Shown: in pieces, positions 56,463-64,000 of the stretch
Position numbering within the stretch: position 1 is the stretch's first letter
Layout of the letters: every line of letters starts with the position of its first letter
DNA from: Roseiarcus sp963753135
Lineage (GTDB): Bacteria > Pseudomonadota > Alphaproteobacteria > Rhizobiales > Beijerinckiaceae
Reading direction: 5' to 3'
NCBI GenBank assembly: GCA_963753135.1
Contig: CAVWBA010000001.1
Span: 248,001-312,000, forward strand
Length of the DNA: 64,000 bases
Position numbers and translations under genes: made by a program
Notes under the pieces: generated by a model
The model's database searches: none
What the model saw: only the letters and a program-made list of their open reading frames with translations
Told to the model about the DNA's origin: nothing

Positions 56463-57216
56463 TCACTCCCAAGTCGCGCCGAAGCGATGCAGGCTCGCGC
56501 CGTGAACCTTGAGCCATAGCTCGGCGCGGTCGGTTCCTGGGTGCAGGCGGCGCGCAAGCTTCCAGAATAGGGGCGAATGATTCATGTGCACGATATGCGC
56601 CACCTCATGCGCGGCGAGGTAGTCGAGCACGAACGGCGGCGCGAGAATCAGGCGCCAGGAGAAATTGAGCCCGCCGGTCGACGAGCACGAGCCCCAGCGG
56701 CTCACCGTATCGCGCAGCACGATGCGGCGCGGCTTGACGCCGAGCTGCTTCGAATGCCGGGCGACCGCGGCCTCGAGATCCTTGCGCGCCTCGCGCTTGA
56801 GGAAATCGGTGACGCGGCGCGCCACATGCGGCCGCTCGCCGGAAACGCAGACGAGCGGTCCGCGCTCGCTCGAACTCGATCCAGACGCCGCCGCGCTCGC
56901 TTGGCCTATGCACGATGCGATGGTCGAGCCCACGCAACGGCATGATTGCGCGCGGCTCGAACGCAACCGGTTCAGGCAAGCGCGCGAGTCGCGTGCCGAT
57001 CCAGGCGGCGTGACGCTCAGCGAATTCGCGCGCCGCTTTGAGCGATGAGCGCGTTGGGATCGTCAACACCACGTCGCGCGTCGCAGTGCGAACCCTCAAC
57101 GTGAAACGGCGCGACGTGGCGACGCGTTTCAGCGCGACGCGATAAGTCTCGCCGTCATGCGCGATGTCGAAATGAGCCGCCTGCTCCGGCGCCCGGCGTT
57201 GGAAGAGACGCAACAT
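56463..57216 (-). CDS. YgjP-like (DUF45) zinc metallopeptidase, one frameshift
   Basis: About 250 residues after correction. The N-terminal strand domain (YRVALKRVATSRRFTLRVRT) and helix FAERHAAWIGTRLARLPEPV are in the first frame. An extra base near 56865 leads to the metallopeptidase part: RRIVLRDTVSRWGSCSSTGG, LNFSWRLILAPPFVLDYLAA, zinc motif HEVAHIVHMNHS then FWKLARRLHP. The SRWGSCS motif and HExxH define the YgjP / M48-like DUF45 group. Role unknown (WssP/UTP-phosphatase-type suggestions exist). Confidence 0.88.
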
Positions 57217-57351
57217 CCCGCCAAGTCCCCAACGAACGTCTTGAAGCGAAGGCCGACCGCCCGCGCAGCCAGCAATCCCCGTCCACGGACGCGAATCCTA
57301 GTCCAGGCCGGGCCTGAGTCGCCAGAGGTTTTCTTGAGGAAATGCGGTGCT

Positions 57352-57921
57352 TCAGCCCAATTGCACGCTGAGGGTTGTAGAAGGCTTCAACTGGAGGGGG
57401 AGTCCCGCGGCGACGAAGATCACCACGTCGCAGGCGGCGGCGATTTCGCGATTCGCCCGACCCTGCCAGTCGCGAAATTCCCGGCCGAGTTTGTGGTCCG
57501 GAACCAATCCCATGCCAACCTCGTTGGATACGAGGATCGCCGGACCGGCCAGTCCTTGAATGGCGTCGGCGAGCGCGGCGACCGCCGGGCCAGGGTCCCG
57601 GCCCGGCCAGCATGAGGTTGCTGAGCCAGAGGGTCAGACAATCGACGACCACCGCCCTGTCCCGCTTGCGCGTGCGTCGCGAGGGCCGCCGCGATTTCGA
57701 GCGGCTCCTCCAGCGTCGTCCAGCCCTGGCCCCGGTCGCGCCGATGGCGAGCGATGCGCGCCGCCATTTCCTCATCTCCGGCCGTCGCCGTCGCGAGATA
57801 CAGCCGCTCGAGCGCCATGGGCCTCCGCAAGCTTCTGCGCATAGGCGCTCTTCCCTGAGCGCGCGCCGCCGAGAATGAGCGCGCTGCGGACGATCGTCCG
57901 AGACTTATTCCCGCGAGCCAT
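57352..57921 (-). pseudogene. cobU: Adenosylcobinamide kinase / phosphate guanylyltransferase, three frameshifts
   Basis: Matching pieces in four phases: ALILGGARSGKSAYAQKLAE (P-loop, start ATG 57921), then MALERLYLATATAGDEEMAA and RIARHRRDRGQGWTTLEEPL, then RDRAVVVDCLTLWLSNLMLA, then ALADAIQGLAGPAILVSNEV, GMGLVPDHKLGREFRDWQG and the end STTLSVQLG at TGA 57352-57354. Each join (near 57818, 57670, 57590) equals one extra base. The order covers the full CobU/CobP of about 175 residues for B12 nucleotide loop assembly. The start overlaps the stop of the AlgX-like gene upstream by 17 bp. Three equal errors in 570 bp suggest bad sequence. Confidence 0.85.
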
Positions 57922-59089
57922 CCCGATTCCCGGCCGCGCCAACCTGCGCGGCGAGGCCCGCCGGGGCCCTTCCTTCGGCGGAGGCCGGTTTGCTCTCGGG
58001 CAAGCCGTTGGGCCGCTTATCCGGCGCGCAAACCAGAAAGCGCTCGTCCGGCATCCACCACACCTCGTCAGGGCGATAGCTTACCACCTTGCTCCAGTCG
58101 AAGCCGCATAACCGGTGGTGCATCCAAATAACTCTGCCAGCGTGCGTCAGCAGCATCGGAGGAAAATACAAGCCGGTGAAGGAATCGCCCAGAATCAACA
58201 CGGTTGGGCCTGGCTTGTCTCCCGTTTCAATGAAGTCGCCAAGGATATCGGTCGATATCGGGACTTTCTTTCCATGCGGAAGCGTCAGGTCTTCGGCATA
58301 TTCCGAGACGCTGTCGGAGTTGCCGAACATTCGCGCCAGGTCGCCGCCTTTGCGCAAGGTCAGCGGGCCTAGCGCCGCGCCCGGCTCGATGCGCCAGTCT
58401 GGGTGCGAGTCCGCCTCGACGGCGGCATTATAAGCAGCCAGGGCGCCGCGGGCCGTCCAATGCGTATCATGCATGTAGAAGACCGGACCCGCCGCCCGAG
58501 CTTGCTTGACCACCGGCCGCAAATCGACAGCGGGAACGCCCCTCGCCGCGAGGTCGGCGAGAAACAGGTCGTATTCGGTCGGCCTGCCGGGGTTTTGCGC
58601 CCAATGGGGCAAGTCCTTCTGGTAGATCGTTGACGCGCTGGGCGGCGCAGCAACCAGGAAGCGGATCCCGCGCGCCCGGAGATCCTCGTTCATGCGCTGA
58701 AGCATATCGGCCTGGTCGGCCACCCTTCGGTCCCGAAGGATCAGCCCCGCGCTTTCACGCACCGTCTCCTCGCCGAGGTAGAACATGCGCCCGTCACGGC
58801 CGATCAGCACCGAATCGTTGCCGACCCCGAGCAACGGGCGGGTGATATCCTTATGCGCGCGGATCAACACCTCACGAAGGCCGAAATGGTCTCGTAGGTA
58901 AGCGTCTGTCTCCTTCGGAAGCCCCAGCCAATCGTCTGCGCTCGTCGGCGCTGGCGGAAGAGCGGCAAGGTAGCGTCCCTCCCTGAGGACCGCTTCGGGG
59001 CTGTCCGGCTTTACGATCCCGACGACCAGCGGCGTGACCAGGAGCCCGAACGCGAGGAGCGCGAGATAGCGGCGGTATCGGCGCAGCAC
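57905..59089 (-). CDS. AlgX/AlgJ-like polysaccharide O-acetylation protein
   Basis: 394 residues. One N-terminal membrane anchor (RYLALLAFGLLVTPLVVGIV), then a periplasmic SGNH-hydrolase-like domain: DAYLRDHFGLREVLIRAHKD, LIGRDGRMFYLGE, catalytic D-x-H motif FYMHDTHWTARGALAAYN, and the Ser motif ILGDSFTGLYFPPML. This is the AlgX/AlgJ family, which transfers acetyl groups to exopolysaccharide. A paralogue lies at 60228. cobU overlaps its 3' end. Confidence 0.88.
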   Translation of the reverse strand: MLRRYRRYLALLAFGLLVTPLVVGIVKPDSPEAVLREGRYLAALPPAPTSADDWLGLPKETDAYLRDHFGLREVLIRAHKDITRPLLGVGNDSVLIGRDGRMFYLGEETVRESAGLILRDRRVADQADMLQRMNEDLRARGIRFLVAAPPSASTIYQKDLPHWAQNPGRPTEYDLFLADLAARGVPAVDLRPVVKQARAAGPVFYMHDTHWTARGALAAYNAAVEADSHPDWRIEPGAALGPLTLRKGGDLARMFGNSDSVSEYAEDLTLPHGKKVPISTDILGDFIETGDKPGPTVLILGDSFTGLYFPPMLLTHAGRVIWMHHRLCGFDWSKVVSYRPDEVWWMPDERFLVCAPDKRPNGLPESKPASAEGRAPAGLAAQVGAAGNRDGSRE

Positions 59090-59411
59090 GCGGAATCAGG
59101 AGCGCGCGCGTTTCCGGCGATTGCGGGCGCAGCGCCGGCTCTGTCGGAACGAGGTTGAATTCACGAGCGCACCTTTATCAGCCGCCTTTGAGATTCGGAA
59201 GCTGCAATCTCATTTCGATCTCGAGCGCTCACGACCCATTGCTCGCAGCGCCCAATCCCGCGCCGCGCGGCAATTCGATCCAGCATCGGCTTGTGTTCGT
59301 TGGCTCCGTGATGTTGAACGCGCTTGGGTTCATTCGACTTTATGGGAGCGAACGGAATGCGCGCGGCGATTGATCTTGGCGAGATTGGCCAATAGACCTC
59401 CGGAGTTCGAA
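59090..59411. other. Divergent intergenic region
   Basis: About 320 bp between the AlgX-like gene (minus strand) and the methyltransferase gene (plus strand). Must hold promoters for both; no clear consensus boxes were identified. CTCCGGAG-like bases lie just before the methyltransferase ATG. Confidence 0.5.
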
Positions 59412-60173
59412 ATGTTGAAACGCCTCAAGAGTTTTTGGACGAAAACCCGCGCCGGCGATCCGGATGAAACGACCGGCCCTCCCGGCGTTCCGCCTGTTCA
59501 CCTGAGAAAAAGAGTCCACGGCTCAGACGACCTAGCGAGCTATGAAAACGTTGGGCGAATCCTCGCGAACAATGTTTTCAGCTGCCTGAACGTGAACGGC
59601 GGCGCCGCTCCCTTTCGTGGTCTCGACTTTGGATCGGGCAGCGGCCGCGTGCTCGTCCCGCTTCATGAGCTTTGCCTGAAGCATTCGACATCAGGCAAGC
59701 CCGTCGAATGGTTCGGCTCGGACGTCGATCGCCAAGCCATCACATGGGCTCAGAAAAATCTGGGCTCGATCGCAAAATTTGTCGTCAACGAGCCCATGCC
59801 TCCACTCCCTTTTCAGGATCAATTCTTCGATTTCATCTTTTCGATATCGGTATTCACGCACATTCCCGAGGACATGCAATTTGCCTGGCTGGCTGAACTT
59901 AGCCGTGTCTTGAAGATCGGTGGATCCGCCCTCTTCTCGACCCTTTCGCTGGACCTTCTCAAAAATAAACTGAGCGACGCCGAGTTTCGCAAAGGGTTCT
60001 ACTACATCGACGGCGGCAAAGGCACGGATGGTTTGCCGAGGTTTTATCGAGACACGCACCACAGCCGGGAATATATCGAGAGAGAATGGTCGCGTTATTT
60101 CTCAATCGAGGTCTTCAAGGAGAAGGGAATAGCGGATCATCAAGACCTGATTGTGTGCAAGCGCGTCAAGTGA
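59412..60173 (+). CDS. Class I SAM-dependent methyltransferase
   Basis: 253 residues from the ATG at 59412. Motif I LDFGSGSGRVLVPLHELCL; acidic residue in EWFGSDVDRQAITWAQKN; FDFIFSISVFTHIPEDMQFA is the post-motif region typical of sugar or polysaccharide-linked methyltransferases; LKIGGSALFSTLSL. Sits between two AlgX-like genes, so modification of the same polysaccharide is likely; that is inference from context. Confidence 0.9.
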   Translation: MLKRLKSFWTKTRAGDPDETTGPPGVPPVHLRKRVHGSDDLASYENVGRILANNVFSCLNVNGGAAPFRGLDFGSGSGRVLVPLHELCLKHSTSGKPVEWFGSDVDRQAITWAQKNLGSIAKFVVNEPMPPLPFQDQFFDFIFSISVFTHIPEDMQFAWLAELSRVLKIGGSALFSTLSLDLLKNKLSDAEFRKGFYYIDGGKGTDGLPRFYRDTHHSREYIEREWSRYFSIEVFKEKGIADHQDLIVCKRVK

Positions 60174-60187
60174 GGCGGAACGCCCGA

Positions 60188-60216
60188 GCTGAGCCTGCCA
60201 CGGAGACAGGCTCAGC
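60188..60216. terminator. Bidirectional terminator-like hairpin
   Basis: GCTGAGCCTG (60188-60197) and CAGGCTCAGC (60207-60216) pair perfectly over 10 bp with a 9-base loop. It lies in the 54-bp gap between two convergent gene ends. No T run. Confidence 0.6.
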
Positions 60217-60227
60217 GAGCATCCCGC

Positions 60228-61467
60228 CTATTTCGCCGAGGCGGCGGCAAGCACACTGGGCATGCAGTTGAGAAATCTTTCCGTCGGCATCCACCACACC
60301 TCGTCTGGATGGTACCGCTCAATCATCGCCCGCCAGTCCAAGTCGCATTGGGTGTGATGCGCCCATGCGACCTTTCTCACATGCGCCGACAGCAACGGCG
60401 GGAAGAGGGACGCGGTGAAGGAATCTCCAATGACCAGCACGGCTCCCGTCGGCTGGCCGCCGGCTACCGCGAAGGCTGTATAGGGCTTGGAGGTCCATTT
60501 ATCTGCCGGCACCCCAGGCAGAGTCATCTCCTCAACCGGCTCTGTCACATTTGTCTCGCCGATAAACGAGGCGAGATCGCCGCTGTGCCGAATGGTCGGC
60601 GGGGCCAGGACGGCCGCCGCGCTCATGCGCCAGTCAGGATGCCCATCCGCCGCCACGATCGTGTTGAACGCCGTCAGTGCTCCACGAGGCGTCCAGTGCG
60701 AGTCATGCCTTAGATACAATTCCTCCCTCCGACCGGGCCGCGAGCAACACGGGCCGCAAGTCGATGGCGCGCACTCCTCGCTTCGCAAGCTCCGCGAGAA
60801 GCAAATCGTATTCCGTCGTCTTTCCCTGGTTGCGCGCCCATGACGGGAGCTCTTCAGGATAGATCGTCGCCGTATTTGGCGGCACAGCGACCAGGAACCG
60901 GATGCCGCGTTGCGCCAGGAAATCCCGCTTCGAGGCCAGATACTCGGCGGTGCCCCTCACCATTCGGTCGCGCATCACAATGCCGGCGCTCTGCCGAACC
61001 GCTTCGTCCTGCTCAGCGTACATGCGCCCATCGCGGCCGATGAGAACTCTCCCGTTCTCATTCCCGTGATTCGACGAGAGATTGTCCACCTGCAAGGCTA
61101 TACGTATCATTTCCTTCCGCAGGCCAAATCGGTCTTTGAGATAGGCGTCGACTCGTTTGGGAAGATCGAGGCCATCTCTCCATATCGACGGCGCGGGGCC
61201 CGGGGTTCGTCCTTCCGCCCGGACCTTCGCCGCCTCGTCCCGCCCGAACACGCCGACCACGAGCGGTGTCGCGATGAGGGCAAAGGCGACCACTCCGAGG
61301 TACCGCTTGTATCCGGACAAAAGGCCAAGCGATCGCATGGACCCGGCAAAAATCCGCGAAGCCTTGAGCATGCCGGAAGGCCGTCGGGCCGAATAGGACA
61401 GGGGCGCAAGGGCGGCCGGCCGCAGGCGGTCTGGTCCGGTGAATAGATGAGGATCTGGGTCAGGCAT
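60228..61467 (-). CDS. AlgX/AlgJ-like protein, second paralogue, one frameshift
   Basis: About 412 residues after correction. Start uncertain: Met at 61467 overlaps the upstream stop by 8 bp; 61371 or 61338 would start nearer the membrane anchor YKRYLGVVAFALIATPLVVG. Then RVDAYLKDRFGLRKEMIRIA, VLIGRDGRMYAEQDEAV. An extra base near 60718 leads to EELYLRHDSHWTPRGALTAF (D-x-H motif) and VLVIGDSFTASLFPPLLSAH (Ser motif), DEVWWMPTERFLNCMPS. Same family and layout as 57905-59089. Confidence 0.88.
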
Positions 61468-63004
61468 TGCGAAAATCAACGGTCTCCGGAGCCGAAGCGA
61501 CGGCCGGGCGCGTGTCCGGTTTTACAGCCTCGCGCGCCATCCGAGCGACCGCGGCGGTCAGAAGAAGCGCGCCGATTGCAATCCACACGCCGCCGAGGCG
61601 GAGAAAGCCGCCCTTGAACGCTTCGACCCAGGGGTGCGGCGCTTCGGCCGAAAGCAACGCTGGCGGCAGGGTTGAGCGAATATCCGGCGTGTCCAGCAAT
61701 TCGCGCAATCGCTTCGGGAAAAATGAAGGAACCTCCGCCGCCGGAGCGCGGAAAATAAAGGAACTGTCCCCGGTGGCAAGATAGCTCTGCACATTTCTCG
61801 ATCCAGTCGCGAGCATCGTGCGCCATTCCTCAATCTGATCGGGTAAATGCCGCTGCGGATGCGTAAGCGACAACGCCAGGGCGAAAAGCCACGCGGTGAG
61901 CGCAAATGACCGCCAGGTCATAAGGTTGCGTTTGGGCGCAAACCGTTGAAAGAGCCAAAAGGCGCTCACAAAATTGATCGTCGTTCCGATGAGAAGGATA
62001 TCGAAATAGCGGTTCTGAAGGGGTAGCAAAGCCCGTCCGAAGGCGAGCGCCAGGATCTGGCACACGACCCAGCCAAACATCGCGACATTGAACCAGCGCG
62101 GATCGCTCAGCGTCGGACGATCGGCGAGGGTGCGCGAGAGGAACGCCAGGGTCGGCAATATCAAGACCAGTCCGAGGGCCGTGTGGGCGGGCCAGCTGAT
62201 CAGTCCAACAAAGGCGGACAGGAATTGCCCAACGGAATGCGCCTTGTGGGCTTCAGCCTCCGGCACGTAAGGAATCGTAGTCATCAGCACAAGAGTCACG
62301 AGGACGAGGACCGCGATGCCGAGCGCTTCGCGAAGACCGGCCCTCCTGCCGCGGACCATTTGCACGAGCTGCGCGGCGCCTGCCGCGGCAAATGTCAAAT
62401 TCCCCGAGGCCAGACATAAAGACGACCCGACCGCGCAGAGGACCCCCGCCCCCCAGCGCCACGACCATGCCGGGCTATCAATCAAGAACCATAGAGCCCC
62501 GAAGGAAAACGTCAGAAGCAAATAAAAATGCGTGTTGAAACCGAGCACCGCGTTGTCGTACCCGAAAGGCACAGCGTTAATCAGCGTCGAGAGAACGATC
62601 GCCGCGACCGCCAACCCTCCACGAAGGACGCGCGAAAGCGCGTAGGCGATTGCAACGACCATCGCGGAGTCCAGAACTGAATTGACAATCATCTGCAAGA
62701 CGACGTCCCAGTACCCTGAAACGTTGAAGATCAACAGGACCAACAGCTTGGTGAACAAGATCCGGTGCTCGTTGATCGGTATGAACAAGTCCGAGAGCGT
62801 GAGCTTTCCCTGGATATAGGGCTCCAGCAGAAGTGCCCCGTCCGCCTCCCATTCGTCCAGAAAGGGTGTTGGACTTCCAGCGTAGCTGATGAGAACCGCC
62901 CGTGTTCCGAGCAGGATAAGGAACAGAGAAGCGAGCAGGATCGGTGTCCGGTTCTGATCGAGCGCGTCGAGCAGCGTTCGCCAAACGCGCATGCCCAAGT
63001 TCAT
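61460..63004 (-). CDS. Polytopic membrane protein, GT-C-like
   Basis: 514 residues, about ten to twelve predicted membrane helices (for example ILLASLFLILLGTRAVLISY, LAVAAIVLSTLINAVPFGYD, LGLVLILPTLAFLSRTLADR). An acidic pair in the first periplasmic loop (PTPFLDEWEADGAL) resembles the catalytic loop of GT-C glycosyltransferases, but family assignment is not certain. It overlaps the downstream AlgX-like gene, which suggests joint action on a surface polysaccharide. Confidence 0.8.
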   Translation of the reverse strand: MNLGMRVWRTLLDALDQNRTPILLASLFLILLGTRAVLISYAGSPTPFLDEWEADGALLLEPYIQGKLTLSDLFIPINEHRILFTKLLVLLIFNVSGYWDVVLQMIVNSVLDSAMVVAIAYALSRVLRGGLAVAAIVLSTLINAVPFGYDNAVLGFNTHFYLLLTFSFGALWFLIDSPAWSWRWGAGVLCAVGSSLCLASGNLTFAAAGAAQLVQMVRGRRAGLREALGIAVLVLVTLVLMTTIPYVPEAEAHKAHSVGQFLSAFVGLISWPAHTALGLVLILPTLAFLSRTLADRPTLSDPRWFNVAMFGWVVCQILALAFGRALLPLQNRYFDILLIGTTINFVSAFWLFQRFAPKRNLMTWRSFALTAWLFALALSLTHPQRHLPDQIEEWRTMLATGSRNVQSYLATGDSSFIFRAPAAEVPSFFPKRLRELLDTPDIRSTLPPALLSAEAPHPWVEAFKGGFLRLGGVWIAIGALLLTAAVARMAREAVKPDTRPAVASAPETVDFRNA

Positions 63005-63131
63005 TTGAATGATCGACCGCCCTCTGCCCTTTGAACTCGGCGGCGCTTCAACATCGGATCGGCGCGAGCGTCAAGGGCGCGGGGCCGCAAGGAATTCAAT
63101 CGCACGAGCCAAGGTTGCCCCGTCGCCTCAC

Positions 63132-64000
63132 TCATCCCCATTCGACCCTCAGCGATTCGAGCCCGTGAAAATGAAACGAGTCGCGATAGCGCGACGGCCC
63201 GATGAGGCGCAAGTCCTTGAGCCGCCCGAACAGGATCGGCAGCGCGGCCGCGAGCTCGAGCCGCGCCAGAGGCGCACCGAGGCAGAAATGAATGCCGGCG
63301 CCGAAGCTCACATGCGTATTCGGCGTCCGGGCTGAGTCAAAGACGTTGGGGTTCACGAAGCGATCAGGATCGCGGTTGGCGGCGCCCAGCAGAAGGCCGA
63401 TCTTCTCGCCCTTGCGCAGATGAACGCCGGCGAACTCGACCTCTTCCGCGGCATAGCGGGCAAAGAGATGCAGCGGCGGGTCAAGCCGCAGCAGTTCTTC
63501 GACCGTCGCTCGTGTCGCGCTTTCGTTCGCAAACGCCTCCCGCGCGTCGACCCTCTGCTCCAGCATGGTCTTCGCGCCATTGCCGATCGCCTGGACCGTC
63601 GCTTCGTGACCGGCGTTCAATAGCAGGATCACGGTTGCGACGAGTTCGTCCTCACTCAACTTGGCGCCATCGCTTTCGGCGATCAGAAGCTGACTGATGA
63701 GGCCGTCGCCAGGATCGCCGCGACGCGCGCGAGCGAAGCCGCGGACATAATCGGCGAAAGCGCGGGCCGCATCAGCCGCCCGATCCTCGACCGCGCGCGT
63801 CGCTCCGAACTGGTACATGGCGACCATGCGGTGCGACCAGTCGATAAGCTGAGCACCCATCTCGCGCGGAACGCCAATCAGATCGGCGATCACCGCGACC
63901 GGAATGGGGCTCGCGAACTCCGCGACAAGATCGGCCGAGCGTTTCGCGGCGAAGGCGTCGATTCGCTGGTGCGCCAGCCTTTCGATCCCCGGTCCGAGCT
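63132..64000 (-). CDS. Cytochrome P450, 5' end beyond the window
   Basis: The frame is open to the right edge; about 290 C-terminal residues are present. I-helix oxygen site LLNAGHEATVQAIGN (AGxxxT), E-x-x-R in VEELLRLDPPLHLF, K-helix-downstream region DRFVNPNVFDSART, and the haem loop SFGAGIHFCLGAPLARLELA with the axial Cys. A soluble bacterial class I P450. The substrate is unknown. No ferredoxin gene is seen in the window. Confidence 0.93.
   Translation of the reverse strand, partial: LGPGIERLAHQRIDAFAAKRSADLVAEFASPIPVAVIADLIGVPREMGAQLIDWSHRMVAMYQFGATRAVEDRAADAARAFADYVRGFARARRGDPGDGLISQLLIAESDGAKLSEDELVATVILLLNAGHEATVQAIGNGAKTMLEQRVDAREAFANESATRATVEELLRLDPPLHLFARYAAEEVEFAGVHLRKGEKIGLLLGAANRDPDRFVNPNVFDSARTPNTHVSFGAGIHFCLGAPLARLELAAALPILFGRLKDLRLIGPSRYRDSFHFHGLESLRVEWG

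Overview
The window reads as chromosomal DNA of a GC-rich alphaproteobacterium, most likely order Hyphomicrobiales (Rhizobiales). The reasons are the cobS / J-domain / bolA gene order, a malonyl-CoA decarboxylase, HWE-type sensor kinases, DUF29 and DUF5985 proteins, and a kaiC-kaiB-HWE kinase cluster of the type known from Rhodopseudomonas, Methylobacterium and Methylocystaceae. Genus and species cannot be fixed from the sequence alone.

Layout. 1-3 kb: a double-domain aldehyde dehydrogenase and an SDR dehydrogenase. 3.3-8.3 kb: a Kai-type cluster (kaiC, kaiB, HWE kinase, receiver protein) whose kaiC has an IS630-family element inserted in its third codon. 9.7-17.7 kb: a winged-helix-like protein, two DUF5985 membrane proteins, a STAS/SEC14-like protein and a complete N-type ATPase operon in the canonical order atpD-C-Q-R-B-E-F-A-G. 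17.8-28 kb: a scrap region with a second identical IS630 copy sitting in a repeat that also occurs empty at 9.5 kb, a response regulator cut by an IS3 fragment, a broken secreted protein, and an AlpA regulator plus tyrosine integrase next to the 3' end of guaA (a classical island integration site), then an IS1182 element. 28-31 kb: LysR, SDR, SnoaL-like protein and methyltransferase. 31.6-48.4 kb: a mainly chromosomal-looking set (SDR, FMN reductase, DUF29, cobS, J-domain, bolA, L,D-transpeptidase, NUDIX, metallophosphoesterase, malonyl-CoA decarboxylase, pseudouridine-5'-phosphate glycosidase, SWIM protein). 48.5-56.3 kb: orphan antitoxin, PfkB kinase, pirin, FAD monooxygenase, an unrecognised 528-residue protein, a glycosyltransferase and a hydrolase. 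56.4-64 kb: YgjP-like metallopeptidase, cobU, two AlgX/AlgJ-like O-acetylation proteins flanking a methyltransferase, a polytopic membrane protein and a cytochrome P450 running off the edge.

No wholly new multi-gene system stands out. The strongest observations are: (1) the base-exact IS630 insertion that separates the kaiC ribosome-binding site and ATG from the body of the gene, while a start inside the element keeps the frame open; (2) an empty and a filled copy of the second IS630 target; (3) five ATACCGTC motifs between the integrase and guaA; (4) a three-copy AT-rich intergenic repeat of about 60 bp at 8.8, 25.9 and 39.5 kb; (5) about 20 frameshifts in otherwise well conserved genes, 16 of them equivalent to one extra base, which points to systematic sequence error at least as much as to gene decay. 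Frameshifted genes below are annotated across the shift. No tRNA, rRNA or CRISPR array was found.
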